The notes under the pieces: model-generated
Database searches by the model: none
Told to the model about the DNA's origin: nothing
The model's input: only the letters and a program-made list of their open reading frames with translations
Program-made: the position numbers and the translations under genes
Shown: in pieces, positions 43,088-52,303 of the stretch
Layout: the number at the start of each line of letters is the position of its first letter
Numbering within the stretch: position 1 is the first letter of the stretch
Origin: JALYZC01 sp963725645
Lineage (GTDB): Bacteria; Actinomycetota; Thermoleophilia; Solirubrobacterales; Solirubrobacteraceae
Reading direction: 5' to 3'
DNA: 64,000 nucleotides
Assembly (NCBI GenBank): GCA_963725645.1
Contig: CAVRZD010000006.1
Location: forward strand, 1,054,001 to 1,118,000

Positions 43088-43798
43088 GTGCAGACGACCC
43101 TCGCCCAGTACAACGAAACCCAGTCCCAGGACGCCTTCGCGCTGCAGAACTCCAAGCTGCTCAAGGTCAGCCTCCAGCAGGTCACGATCCAGGCCAAGCT
43201 CGGATCGATGGTCGCGTACCAGGGCGAGGTGAAGTTCGAGCACGCCGGGTCGGGCGGCATGAGCCGCTTCGTCAAGAAGGCCGTCACGGGCGAGGGCACG
43301 CAGCTGATGAAGATGGAGGGCCAGGGCGAGGTCTTCCTCGCGGACACGGCGCAGGACATCCACCTCATCTACCTCGAGAACGACCAGGTGACGTGCAACG
43401 GCGCGAACGTCCTGGCGTTCGACGCGGGCATCGACTGGGACATCCAGCGCGCGGGCGGCGGGGCGTCCACGCTCGCGGGCGGCCTCTACAACATGGCGCT
43501 GAGCGGGACCGGCTGGGTCGCGATCATCTCCGACGGACCGCCCGTGCTGCTCAACGTCGCGACCGCGCCGACGTTCGCCGACCCGCAGGCGGCCATCACG
43601 TGGTCATCGGGCGTTTCGACGTCGATCAAGACCGACGTGAACATCAAGAACCTCATCGGCAAGGGCTCGGGGGAGAGCATCCAGGTCGCCTTCGCCGGCC
43701 AGGGGTGGGTGCTCGTGCAGCCGTCGGAGGGCCGTGTCGCAGCGCCCAGCAGCGGTGGAGGCGGCGGCGGGGGGCTGGGCGGCCTGCTCAGCGGCTGA
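43088..43798 (+). CDS. AIM24-family protein
   Basis: 236 residues: SKLLKVSLQQVTIQAKLGSMVAYQGEVKFEHAG, GEGTQLMKMEGQGEVFLADTAQDIHLIYLENDQVTCNGANVLAFDAGIDWDIQRAGG, GTGWVAIISDGPPVLL, ending in a Gly-rich GGGGGGGLGGLLSG tail. This matches the AIM24 beta-helix-like family (mitochondrial MICOS relatives and TerD-context bacterial proteins; function unclear). GTG start with GAAAGGA upstream. Confidence 0.88.
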   Translation: MQTTLAQYNETQSQDAFALQNSKLLKVSLQQVTIQAKLGSMVAYQGEVKFEHAGSGGMSRFVKKAVTGEGTQLMKMEGQGEVFLADTAQDIHLIYLENDQVTCNGANVLAFDAGIDWDIQRAGGGASTLAGGLYNMALSGTGWVAIISDGPPVLLNVATAPTFADPQAAITWSSGVSTSIKTDVNIKNLIGKGSGESIQVAFAGQGWVLVQPSEGRVAAPSSGGGGGGGLGGLLSG

Positions 43799-43839
43799 GC
43801 GCTCCCGGCCGCCACACTTCAGTTCGTAAAGTCTTGCGC

Positions 43840-43845
43840 TAGCAT
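43840..43845 (+). promoter_or_regulatory. TANNNT -10 box of the HxlR gene
   Basis: TAGCAT 8 nt before the ATG at 43854; the short AT-rich stretch TTCGTAAAGTC upstream may hold the operator. Confidence 0.5.
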
Positions 43846-43853
43846 CCTGGGGA

Positions 43854-44225
43854 ATGGCTACGAATGACACATGCCCGGTCTGTGCAACCTCGGACATCGT
43901 GTGCGGGAAGTGGACGCTGCTGATCATCCGCGACCTGGCCGAGGGGCGCGCGCGCTTCTGTGAGCTGGAGCGGTCGCTGGCCGGCATCAGCCCGCGGACG
44001 CTGTCGCTGCGGCTGCGGGCGCTGGAGGAGGAGGGTGTGGTCAAGCGCCACACGTTCTCCGAGGTTCCGCCGCGCGTCGAGTACGCCCTGACCGAGAAGG
44101 GCCGCGCGCTGATCCCGATCATCGAGGACATGCGCGCCTACGGCCGCCGCTGGCTCGGAGCCGAGGGCGGCCGTACCCCTGCGGCCGACGCGAGCGCGTC
44201 CGAGGCCGCCGTGGCCGCCGCCTAG
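43854..44225 (+). CDS. HxlR-family winged-helix regulator
   Basis: 123 residues. CPVCATSDIVCGKWTLLIIRDLAEGRARFCELERSLAGISPRTLSLRLRALEEEGVVKR is the HxlR signature, with the N-terminal Cys typical of thiol- or quinone-responsive members; YALTEKGRALIPIIEDM follows. The two cysteines CPVC and a third nearby make redox sensing plausible. The Ala-rich tail is dispensable-looking. The target is probably local, perhaps its own promoter. Confidence 0.88.
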   Translation: MATNDTCPVCATSDIVCGKWTLLIIRDLAEGRARFCELERSLAGISPRTLSLRLRALEEEGVVKRHTFSEVPPRVEYALTEKGRALIPIIEDMRAYGRRWLGAEGGRTPAADASASEAAVAAA

Positions 44226-44290
44226 AGCCCCCGCTTCCGGACCTCGCCAGGCTGCAAGCGGGCCTGCGCCGGGGAGGAGCGCCGTGCGCC

Positions 44291-45568
44291 GTGGCGAACC
44301 GCCGCGGCATGCGAAACCGCTCCCTCCACGAGGTTCTGCGCGCCTTCACCGAGCAGGCCGCGCTGACCCTCGACGCCGAGACGCACGCCGGCGCCGAGGT
44401 CCCCTTCGAGGTGGTGGAGTCCCCGGGCGCCCGCGCGGCGCTGTACTGCTACCGGCCGCTGACCGGCGAGTTCATCGGGGAGCGGGCCGACACGCTCGAG
44501 CGGCTGCCCGGCCATCTTCCCGCCGTGCGCGCGCTGCAGGGGCTCGGCGGCCTCGACGACTATCTCGCTGCGCGCGGCGAGGCGCGCGTGCCCGAGGATC
44601 CGGGCGACCGCGCCGACGCCACGCTGCGCGTGTTCCTCGCGAGCGTGTATGACGAGGCGAGCGAGTTCGCGTTCGACCGGACGCGGTTCGGCCGCGCCTA
44701 CCGCGAGCTCGAATCGGTCGTCTACGAGGGCCGCACGATCTCGACGCTGGTCGTCCCCGTGCACGGCCTCGAGCTGGACTCCGCCGAGGTCGTGCTGGCG
44801 GAGGGCTTCGCGCTCGCCCGCGGGGACACGCTGCCCGAGGTGCCGCCGGAGGCGGTGTGGGAGGGCTCGGGCGACGGGCTGCCGAACGTCCTCGCGGTCG
44901 TCGCGGTCGAGGACCCGGGAATCGACGCCGCCGTCGAGCGGCTGCGCCGGCTCCAGACCGCGCTCCGCCTGTTCGAGACCGGGGCCGTGGGCCTCGGCCC
45001 CGCCGGCTGGGCGCGCATGGACGCCGGCCCGTGGCGCGTGGTGCCGGTCGCGCACGGCGCCCTCCCGCGGGGGCTGCCGACCGCGGTCATGGCCGACCAG
45101 GAGGACGAGCTGCGCGGCTTCTGCAACCTCGTTGCCAAGCGCGCGCCGCGTGGCGGCGAGGTCGCCTGGGCGCTCGCGCGCTTCGAGATGGGCGTCGAGC
45201 GCGCGGACCCCTTCGAGGCCGTGACCGACTGGCTGCACGCGCTGCGCGTCCTGCTCGAGCCGGAGGGGCCGGCCAGCGGAAGGCTCGCGCAACGCCTATC
45301 CGCGATCTGCGCGCTGCCCGACGACCGCGCCGCGCTCGCCGAGCGCGTGGCGCACGCGATCTCGCTCGAGCATGCCGTGACGGCCGGCATCGCGCCGGCC
45401 GGTCCGGGCGCCGAGGAGCTCTGCGACGAGCTCGGCGACCACCTGCGGGCGCTCCTGCGCGATGTGATCTGCGGCCACCTGGACGCCGACCTCGTGACGG
45501 TGGCCGAGGGGCTGCTGGCCGAGGCGGTCACCGACGAGCGCCCGGCGCTCGCCGAGCCGGTCCGGTAG
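44291..45568 (+). CDS. Conserved-type protein of unknown function
   Basis: 425 residues, no signal peptide or membrane helices, evenly mixed alpha/beta with ALYCYRPLTGEFIGERADTLERLPG near 50, STLVVPVHGLELDS near 150, LPNVLAVVAVED near 200 and a helical C-terminus (RLAQRLSAICALPDDRAALAERVAHAI). I do not recognise a family. GTG 44291 or ATG 44309. Confidence 0.65.
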   Translation: MANRRGMRNRSLHEVLRAFTEQAALTLDAETHAGAEVPFEVVESPGARAALYCYRPLTGEFIGERADTLERLPGHLPAVRALQGLGGLDDYLAARGEARVPEDPGDRADATLRVFLASVYDEASEFAFDRTRFGRAYRELESVVYEGRTISTLVVPVHGLELDSAEVVLAEGFALARGDTLPEVPPEAVWEGSGDGLPNVLAVVAVEDPGIDAAVERLRRLQTALRLFETGAVGLGPAGWARMDAGPWRVVPVAHGALPRGLPTAVMADQEDELRGFCNLVAKRAPRGGEVAWALARFEMGVERADPFEAVTDWLHALRVLLEPEGPASGRLAQRLSAICALPDDRAALAERVAHAISLEHAVTAGIAPAGPGAEELCDELGDHLRALLRDVICGHLDADLVTVAEGLLAEAVTDERPALAEPVR

Positions 45569-45569
45569 C

Positions 45570-45905
45570 TCAGCGCTCCCACTGGTGCAACGCGCTGAGC
45601 AGCAGCGCGTTGACCACGACCAGGGCGGCGAAGACGGCGGCAGGCACCGCCGCGCCGGCCGCGACGAGCGCCAGCGCCGCGAGCGCGAACACCGACAGCT
45701 CGAGCGTCACCCGTGCGGCGCCCGCCAGCCGCCGGGATGCCTTCGGGGCGGCCCAGGTCCCCCACACGAGCGCCATCGCCAGCGGCGCGCCGACGCCGAG
45801 CAGGACGTTGACCGCGGTCGGGCCGGTGCGCGATCCCCAGTAGGCGAAGGCGGCCAGCGCGCACAGCTCCAGCAGGAACTTGAGCGCGAGGTTGGCCGCG
45901 CGCAT
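45570..45905 (-). CDS. YrdB-like DUF2568 membrane protein
   Basis: 111 residues with four predicted helices (LALKFLLELCALAAFAYWG, VNVLLGVGAPLAMALVWGTW, ARVTLELSVFALAALALVAAG, VPAAVFAALVVVNALLLSAL). LKFLLELCALAAFAYWG is the typical DUF2568 start. Function unknown. Confidence 0.8.
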   Translation of the reverse strand: MRAANLALKFLLELCALAAFAYWGSRTGPTAVNVLLGVGAPLAMALVWGTWAAPKASRRLAGAARVTLELSVFALAALALVAAGAAVPAAVFAALVVVNALLLSALHQWER

Positions 45906-45911
45906 GCGCCG

Positions 45912-47059
45912 CTACGCCACGACCCCGTCGAGCAGGTCGCGCCGCTGCTCGTCGGTGGCGAACAGGAAGCGGTGGAGGCGCGTGAGGCCCTCGATGTCGT
46001 GCACGTCCTCGTCGAGGTAGGGAATCGTGATGACCCGCGGTCGCGCGAGCTTGGCCTTGAGCCGCTCGATGTTGCGACGGTCGCGCTCGGCCAGGACGTG
46101 GTAGTCGCGGAAGTTCTCCGCCACGCGCTCGGCGAGCTTGTCGCCGAGCTCGCCCGGAGAGCTCCGCCGCCACGTCACCGGGCTCGGCGTCGCCGAGCAG
46201 GTCGTGGTGCACCCGGTTCACGATCACGCCGCCGAAGGGCATCCGGGCCGCCTTGAGCTTGCGCCAGAAGTAGATCGCCTCGTCGATCGGCTCGCGCTCG
46301 GGCGACGTGACGAGCAGGAACACCGTCTGCGGGTCGGCCAGCAGCTTGTTGACCTGGACCGCGCGCTCCTTGAAGCCGTCGATCATGCCGCCGATCGCGC
46401 GGAAGAACACCGACAGGTCCTGCAGCAGGTCCACGCCGGTGACCCGCTTGAGCACCCCGAAGACCATGCCCGTGCCGCGGCCCATGACCCGCGCCGCCAG
46501 GCCCGTGGGGCGCAGGAACACCTGCAGCGCGCGGCCCTCGAAGAACTGCGTCAGGCGGTCGGGCGCGTCGAGGAAGTCGAGCGCGTTGCGCGACGGCGGC
46601 GTGTCGAGCACGAGCAGGTCGAAGTCGTGCTCGCGGTCGAGCTCGTAGAGCTTGGCGATCGCGGTGTACTCCTGCGAGCCGGCCACGGCGCTGGAGAGCT
46701 GCTGGTAGATGCGGTTCGCCGAGCACGTCGTCGCGCGTCTTCTCGTCGGGCGCGAGCTGCTCGATCACCTCGTCGAACGTGCGCTTGGGATCGAGCATCA
46801 TCGCCCACAGCTCGCCCTTCATCGGGAGGCCGGCGGCCTCGAACAGCTTGGAGTCGACGAGATGCGGCTCGTTCCCCAGTTCCTCCAGCCCGAGTGAGTT
46901 GGCGAGGCGCCTGGCGGGGTCGATCGTGACCACCGCGACCTTCTTGCCCTCCGCGGCCGCGCCCATCGCGATCGCTGCGGCGGTCGTCGTCTTGCCGACG
47001 CCGCCCGAGCCGCCGCAGATGCACACGCGTTTGCCCTCGAGCGCCTCCGCGACGTTCAC
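45912..47059 (-). CDS. ArsA-family ATPase (BagB-like), two frameshifts
   Basis: The second of two adjacent ArsA-type ATPases. KRVCICGGSGGVGKTTTAAAIAMGAA is the Walker A, followed by VTIDPARRLANSLGLEEL, the LDTPPSRNALDFLDAPDRL switch region, VTSPEREPIDEAIYFWRKL and a C-terminal ARPRVITIPYLDEDVHDIEGL. The pieces are in three frames, joined by one extra base near 46724 and one near 46160; corrected length about 382 residues. The GTG overlaps the stop of the first ATPase (GTGA). It resembles the mycobacterial Rv3679-Rv3680 (BagA/BagB) pair. Confidence 0.8.
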
Positions 47060-47988
47060 AGCTCGGCCTCCAGCTGCTCGGACAGCCGCTCGTACGCCGG
47101 CACGTCCAGGTCGGGCTGGAACAGGAACGGCAGCAGGACCGGGGCGTCGCCGGTCCCTTCCTCGAGGCGCGCCACCTGCTCGCGCTGGCCGCGCGCGCGC
47201 TGGTGCGCGGAGAGCGCGGCGCGCACGGCGGCGCGCGCGGTCGGGGTCCCGGCCGTGTCGGCCGCGCGCCGCAGCGCGCTCGCGTCGCGGGTGCTGAAGC
47301 GCTGCTCGTAGACGCCGTTGACGACCACGCGGTCCAGCTCGAGCCCGAGCTCGCTGCGCAACGAGTCGCGCAGCGACAGCGTCTCGTTGACCGGCATCTC
47401 CTCGGGGAGCGCGACCGCGACGACCCCGGTGCGCTCGGGGTCGGTGATCATCGCGTGGATCGCGCGGCCCTGGCTGGCGATCGGGCCGACGCGCGCGATG
47501 TCGGCGAAGGTCTTGGGCGCGCGCATCGTGGCGACGCCGTGCCCGGTGGCCGGCGCGTCCACGATCACGAGGTCGTAGCGGGCGGCATCTCGTGTGCGCC
47601 GCTCGAGCTGGGTCAGCTCCCACACCTTGCCGATCGTCACCAGCTCGCTCATGCCGGGCGTCGCGGCGGCGAAGTACTGGAACATGCGCGAGCCGGACAG
47701 CAGATCGGCCAGCGCCCTGACCGGGAGCTGGAGGCGGAGGTATTCCTCGATCGCGTGCTGGGGGTCGATCGAGATCGTGTAGAGGCCGTCCGCGAGCTCC
47801 ACCTCGCGGAAGTGGCTGTCGTCGCGGCCGAACACCCGCGCCACGCGGTCCTGGTGGGCGACCTCGGCCACGATCGTCCGCAGCCCGCGGCGCGCGGCCA
47901 GGAGGCCGAGCGCGAGGGCGACGGTCGACTTCCCAACCCCGCCCTTCCCGGTGACGAAGACCAGGCGCTTGTCGAGCAGCGCGGCCAC
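47056..47988 (-). CDS. ArsA-family ATPase (BagA-like)
   Basis: 310 residues. Walker A KRLVFVTGKGGVGKSTVALALGLLAA, VAHQDRVARVFGR, LVIVDAPATGHG, VALPEEMPVNETLSL, LFQPDLDVPAYERL. Together with the following ATPase it probably forms a hetero-oligomer; in mycobacteria the pair is linked to tolerance of glycerol/nitric-oxide stress, not arsenite. GTG start 8 nt from a TACGCT box (47997-48002), back to back with a TATAGA for the plus-strand gene. Confidence 0.86.
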   Translation of the reverse strand: MAALLDKRLVFVTGKGGVGKSTVALALGLLAARRGLRTIVAEVAHQDRVARVFGRDDSHFREVELADGLYTISIDPQHAIEEYLRLQLPVRALADLLSGSRMFQYFAAATPGMSELVTIGKVWELTQLERRTRDAARYDLVIVDAPATGHGVATMRAPKTFADIARVGPIASQGRAIHAMITDPERTGVVAVALPEEMPVNETLSLRDSLRSELGLELDRVVVNGVYEQRFSTRDASALRRAADTAGTPTARAAVRAALSAHQRARGQREQVARLEEGTGDAPVLLPFLFQPDLDVPAYERLSEQLEAEL

Positions 47989-48027
47989 GGCCCAGCAGCG
48001 TATAGATCGCCCGGCGATAGTCCGCGC

Positions 48028-48421
48028 ATGGAGGGCGCTCCGCTCGACCGGCTGCGTGCGGTGTACGACGAATGGGGCCGCGGGAACTTCCGCGCCGGCG
48101 CCGACCTCTTCGCGGACGACGTCGTGTGGAGGCCCGCGCCCGAGTTCCTCGATGCGGGCGAGGGAGCGGGGGCCGGCGGGAGTCGCCGCCTTCATGCGCG
48201 ACTTCCTGGCCCGGTGGGAGGACTTCCGGATGGAGGCCGAGCGCATGGAGCGCATCGGCGACACGGTTCTCGTGCACGTGCGGCAGGTCGGAAGGGGCCG
48301 CACCAGCGGCGCGGAATCTGATCAGCGATACCTGATGCTGTGGACCTTCCGCGACGGGCTCGCGGCGCGAGTCGACATGTTCGTGCGCGAGGAAGACGCG
48401 CGCGCGGCCGCGGACGCGTAG
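48028..48421 (+). CDS. NTF2/SnoaL-like protein, one frameshift
   Basis: About 131 residues. The first part (LDRLRAVYDEWGRGNFRAGADLFADDVVWRPAPEFLDAG) and the second (GPAGVAAFMRDFLARWEDFRMEAERMERIGDTVLVHVRQVGRG, then LMLWTFRDGLAARVDMF) are separated by one extra G in the G5 run at 48166-48170. The fold is a typical SnoaL-like cone. Function unknown. TATAGAT at 48001-48007 is a candidate -10. Confidence 0.75.
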
Positions 48422-48439
48422 CAGGTCCCCAGGAAGGAA

Positions 48440-48457
48440 TCGCAACGGTGGTTGCGA
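48440..48457. other. Inverted repeat upstream of parA
   Basis: TCGCAAC-GGTG-GTTGCGA, a 7-bp perfect stem between the NTF2-like stop and parA. It may be a terminator or an operator for parA-ftsZ. It does not match the parS consensus. Confidence 0.35.
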
Positions 48458-48503
48458 ATAACCCCGTGCACATGGGTTTCCCCTACGCGCATCGGAGCAT
48501 CTC

Positions 48504-49271
48504 GTGACCCAGCAGGCCAAGGTCATCGCGTTCGCCAACCAGAAGGGTGGCGTCGCCAAGACCACCACCACGCTGAACGTCGCCGTCGCGTTCGCCGAGA
48601 AGGGCCACCGCGTTCTGTGCGTCGACATGGACCCGCAGGGCAACCTGACGATGTCGCAGGGCATCGATCCCGACCAGGTCGAGAAGTCGATGTACGACGT
48701 GCTCGTCCATGGCCTCTCCATCCGTGAGGCGATCCGCAAGCGCGAGATCGACATCGCCTGCGCGTCCATCGACCTCGCCGGGGCGGAGATCGCCATGTCC
48801 ACGATGATCGGGCGCGAGCGGGCGCTGGAGAAGGGCCTGGCGCCCGTCAAGGAGGACTACGACTTCGTCTGCATCGACACGCCGCCCTCGCTCGGATTGC
48901 TCACGATCAACGCCCTGACGGCGGCCGACAAGGTAATCGTCCCCGTCCAATGCGAGTATCTGTCGATGCGTGGGCTGATCCAGCTCCAGAACACCCTCGC
49001 CATGATCCGCGAGAACCTCAATCCCGACATCGAGATCGAGGGCATTCTGCCCACGCTCGTGGATTCCCGGACCGTGCATGCCAAGGAGGCCATCGAGATC
49101 CTCGAGGAGAACTTTGGCGATCGGGTGTTCGCATCGCGCATCCGCAAGACGGTGCGCTTTGCGGAGGCACCCGTGAAGGGCATGTCGGTGCTCAAGTACG
49201 ATCCCGACGGTACGGCGGCAAACGCCTACCGTCAGCTGGCGGAGGAGGTTCTCGAGAATGGCAAGCGGTAA
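48504..49271 (+). CDS. parA: Orphan ParA/Soj-type ATPase coupled to ftsZ
   Basis: 255 residues. Deviant Walker A KGGVAKTTTTLNVAVAFAEKGHRV, then VDMDPQGNLTMSQGID, CIDTPPSLGLLTINAL, VIVPVQCEYLSMRGLIQL, and FASRIRKTVRFAEAPVKGMSVLKYDP, all typical of ParA. No parB follows; instead ftsZ begins inside the end of this gene (overlap 49258-49271) behind GGAGGAGG. ParA/MipZ/PomZ-type ATPases position division or DNA in other bacteria, so a division-site role is inferred. SD CGGAG before the GTG. Confidence 0.9.
   Translation: MTQQAKVIAFANQKGGVAKTTTTLNVAVAFAEKGHRVLCVDMDPQGNLTMSQGIDPDQVEKSMYDVLVHGLSIREAIRKREIDIACASIDLAGAEIAMSTMIGRERALEKGLAPVKEDYDFVCIDTPPSLGLLTINALTAADKVIVPVQCEYLSMRGLIQLQNTLAMIRENLNPDIEIEGILPTLVDSRTVHAKEAIEILEENFGDRVFASRIRKTVRFAEAPVKGMSVLKYDPDGTAANAYRQLAEEVLENGKR
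49241..49248 (+). promoter_or_regulatory. Strong ribosome-binding site inside parA for ftsZ
   Basis: GGAGGAGG, 9 nt before the ATG at 49258. It fixes the ftsZ start and shows translational coupling to parA. Confidence 0.75.
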
Positions 49272-50802
49272 GCGAGCGAGCATGCGAGAGGGCCCCCTGG
49301 CCGCGCTCTTCCGGCGCACCGAGGAGGAGGGGACGGAGTCGGGCGGCGAGGGCCGCCCCGACGCAGCTGAGGGCGAGGAGTCGCGCGAGCGCGCGCCCGA
49401 GGCGAGCACTCAGCGCCCGCCTGAGCCCGCCACCGCGGCCGCGCGCGAGCGCGAGGGCGAGGGCGAGGCCACGGAGGAGCCCGCGCCCCAGCGCACCGGC
49501 GTCCCCAGCCCCCGCGAGCGCCTGCGCCACGCCTTCTCGGCCGACATCCCCGAGAACGTCCTGGACCCGGCGGCGGCCGAAGCACCCGCCGCCGCGGCCG
49601 CCCCCGAGCCCCCGGACGCCTACGCGCGCCCCGGCGCCGAGCTCTACGGCCAGCCGGCCAGCGTCGGCGCGCCCGTCTTCGCGTGGTCGGCGTCGGCGGC
49701 GCCGGCGTCAACGCCGTCAACCGCATGGTCGACGCGGAGATCGAGGGCGTCGAGTTCATCGGCGTCAACACGGACCTGCAGTCGCTGCAGCAGTGCGCGG
49801 CGCACGTGACGCTCCACATCGGCGCGGAGGTCACGCGCGGCCTCGGGTCGGGATCGAACCCGGACCTCGGCCGCCAGGCGGCGATGGAGGAGTACGACAA
49901 GATCAAGGCGCTGCTCAAGGGCGCGGACATGGTGTTCGTGACCGCGGGCGCCGGCGGGGGCACCGGCACCGGCGCGGCGCCGATCCTGGCGCGCATCTCG
50001 CGCGAGATCGGCGCGCTCACGGTCGGCATCGTCACCAAGCCGTTCGGCTTCGAGGGCTCGCGCCGTCGCGAGCAGGCCGACGAGGGCGTGCAGGCGCTGG
50101 CCGACGAGGTCGACACGCTGATCGTGGTGCCCAACAACCGGCTGCTCTCGGTGCTCGACAAGAACACGTCGATGGTCGAGGCCTTCGAGGTCGCCGACGA
50201 CGTGCTGCGCCAGGGCGTCCAGGGCATCTCCGACCTGGTCACGCTGCCCGGCCTGATCAACCTCGACTTCGCCGACGTCCGCACGATCATGTCCGAGGCC
50301 GGCGACGCGCTGCTGGGCATCGGCATGGCGACCGGCGACCGGCGCGCGATCGAGGCGGCGCAGCAGGCCGTCGCGTCTCCGCTGCTGGAGACGAGCATGG
50401 ACGGCGCGCGGTCGATCCTGCTCTCGATCACGGGCGGCCGCGACCTCTCCCTGTGGGAGGTCAACGAGGCCGCCAAGGCCGTGGCCGAGGCCGCCCATCC
50501 CGAGGCGAACATCATCTTCGGCGCGATGGTCGACGAGAAGCTCGACGACGCCGTATGGGTGACGGTTGTCGCGACCGGCTACGGCGAGCCAGCGCCAACG
50601 GCCCCGTCACGAGGAGCCGCGCGGCGAGCCGCGGGTGACACGGGGCCCGGCGGGCCAGCGGTCGCGGCCGAGTGCGTCCGGGCGCCGCGAGGAGACGCCC
50701 GCCCGGCCCGCCTCGGAGCGCGAGCCGCGCGAGCGCGATCGTCCGCGCAAGAGCCTGGACGTCGCCGAGCTCGACGTCCCGGAGTTCATCCCCAAGGGGT
50801 GA
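49258..50802 (+). CDS. ftsZ: FtsZ with long N-terminal extension, two frameshifts
   Basis: Tubulin-like GTPase that forms the division ring. Core: VVGVGGAGVNAVNRMVDAEI, GVNTDLQSL, GADMVFVTAGAGGGTGTGAAP (the GTP-binding G box), NNRLLSVLDKNTSMVEAFEVADDVL, NLDFADVRTIMSEAG (the T7 loop catalytic for the next subunit), ending in LDVAELDVPEFIPKG, the C-terminal binding peptide. About 140 residues of Glu/Ala/Pro/Arg-rich, probably disordered sequence precede the core, unlike usual FtsZ. One base is missing near 49681 and one indel lies near 50585. Not in a dcw cluster. Confidence 0.93.
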
Positions 50803-50808
50803 GCCCCG

Positions 50809-52303
50809 ATGGCGGCGCGCCGCGGTGGCGGGGTCGTCGCCGCCGGCCATCCGGAGACCGCCGGCGCCGGTGCCGAGGTGCTGCGCGCCGGCGGCAACGC
50901 CGTCGACGCGGCGGTGGCGGCCGTGCTCGCGTCGTTCACCGCCGAGCCGCTGCTGACCGGGCTGGGCGCCGGCGGCTACATGCTCGTGGCCCTCCCGGGG
51001 TCGGAGCCGGTGCTGCTCGACTTCTTCGTCGAGGCGCCGGGCCGCGGCGCCGACCCCGGCCAGCGCGCGGAGCTGGTGCCCGATCAGCGTGTCGTTCGGC
51101 GACGCCGTGCAGGTCTTCAACGTCGGCCCGGCCTCGGTGCGGGACGTACGGTACGCCCGGCCGGGCCTCGCGGACGCGGCGGCGCGGTGCGGGTCGCTGC
51201 CGCTGGCCGAGCTCGCCGCGCCCCGCGGTCGCGCTCGCCCGCGGCGGAGTCGAGGTCAACGCGGTGCAGGCCTACGTGATCGAGATCCTGGCCGAGATCG
51301 CGACGTCGACGCCCGGAATGCGCGCGCCCTGTTCGCTCCGGACGGCCGCCTGCTGCGCGAGGGCGACACCTTCCGCAATCCCGACCTGGCGGAGGCGCTC
51401 GAGCTCCTTGGCCGCGAGGGCGCCGCGCCCTTCTACACGGGCGAGATCGCGGCGGCCGTGATCGAGTGGCTCGACGGCCGGGGCGCGATGCTCACCGGCG
51501 CCGACCTCGCGGCCTACCGCGTCGTCGACCGCGAGCCGGTCCGGGTCGCCTACCGCGGGCGCGACGTCGTCACGAACCCTCCGCCGTCCGCGGGCGGCAC
51601 CCTGATCGCCTATGCGCTGGCCCTGCTCGAGCGATCGCCCGAGCCTCCAACGCCGGCACGGATGGTCGACGTGATGGCGGCCGTTCAGGCGGAGCGCACG
51701 CCCGAGTTTCTCGACGGCCTGGACGACGAGGGCTTCCTCGAGCGGTTCCTCGCCTCGCGCCTCGGCTCGACCACGCACGTGTCGGTGCTCGACGCGGCCG
51801 GCGGGGCGTGCAGCGTGACGTGCTCGAACGGCGAGGGATCGGGCATCGTCGTGCCGGGCACGGGCCTGCACCTCAACAACATGCTGGGCGAGCAGGACCT
51901 CAACCCGCTCGGCTTCCACCGCCACCCGCCAAGCCGGCGGATGCCGAGCATGATGAGCCCGACCATGGTGCTGGGCGAGTCGGGCCCGGAGCTGGTCCTG
52001 GGCAGCGGCGGGTCGAACCGGCTGCGCTCCGCGATCCTGCAGACGGTCGTCAACGAGGTCGACCGCGGGATGGGCGTGTCCGCGGCGGTGCGCGCGCCGC
52101 GGCTCCACTTCGAGGACGGGGTCGTGTACACCGAGCCCGGGGTGGACCTGACGGACCTCGAAGGAGCCGAGTACGCGCTCTCGCGCTTCCGCGACCTCAA
52201 CCTGTTCTTCGGGGGAGTGCACGCGGTCGCGCGCGACCCCGCGACCGGCGAGCTGTCGGGCGGCGGCGACCCGCGCCGCGGCGGGTCGGTGGCGGTCGCA
52301 TGA
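50809..52303 (+). CDS. Gamma-glutamyltransferase-family protein, several frameshifts
   Basis: Corrected length about 497 residues. N-terminus GGGVVAAGHPETAGAGAEVLRAGGNAVDAAVAA, then GLGAGGYMLVALPG. After five or six frame changes between 51080 and 51330 the reading continues with NAVQAYVIEILAEI, GEGDTFRNPDLAEALELL and the catalytic region GSTTHVSVLDAAGGACSVTCSNGEGSGIVVPGTGLHLNNMLGEQDLNP, where the second Thr is the nucleophile after self-cleavage, and PSRRMPSMMSPTMVL. No signal peptide is seen, so it may be cytoplasmic. The frame changes concentrate in C/G runs, so errors are likely. Confidence 0.78.
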
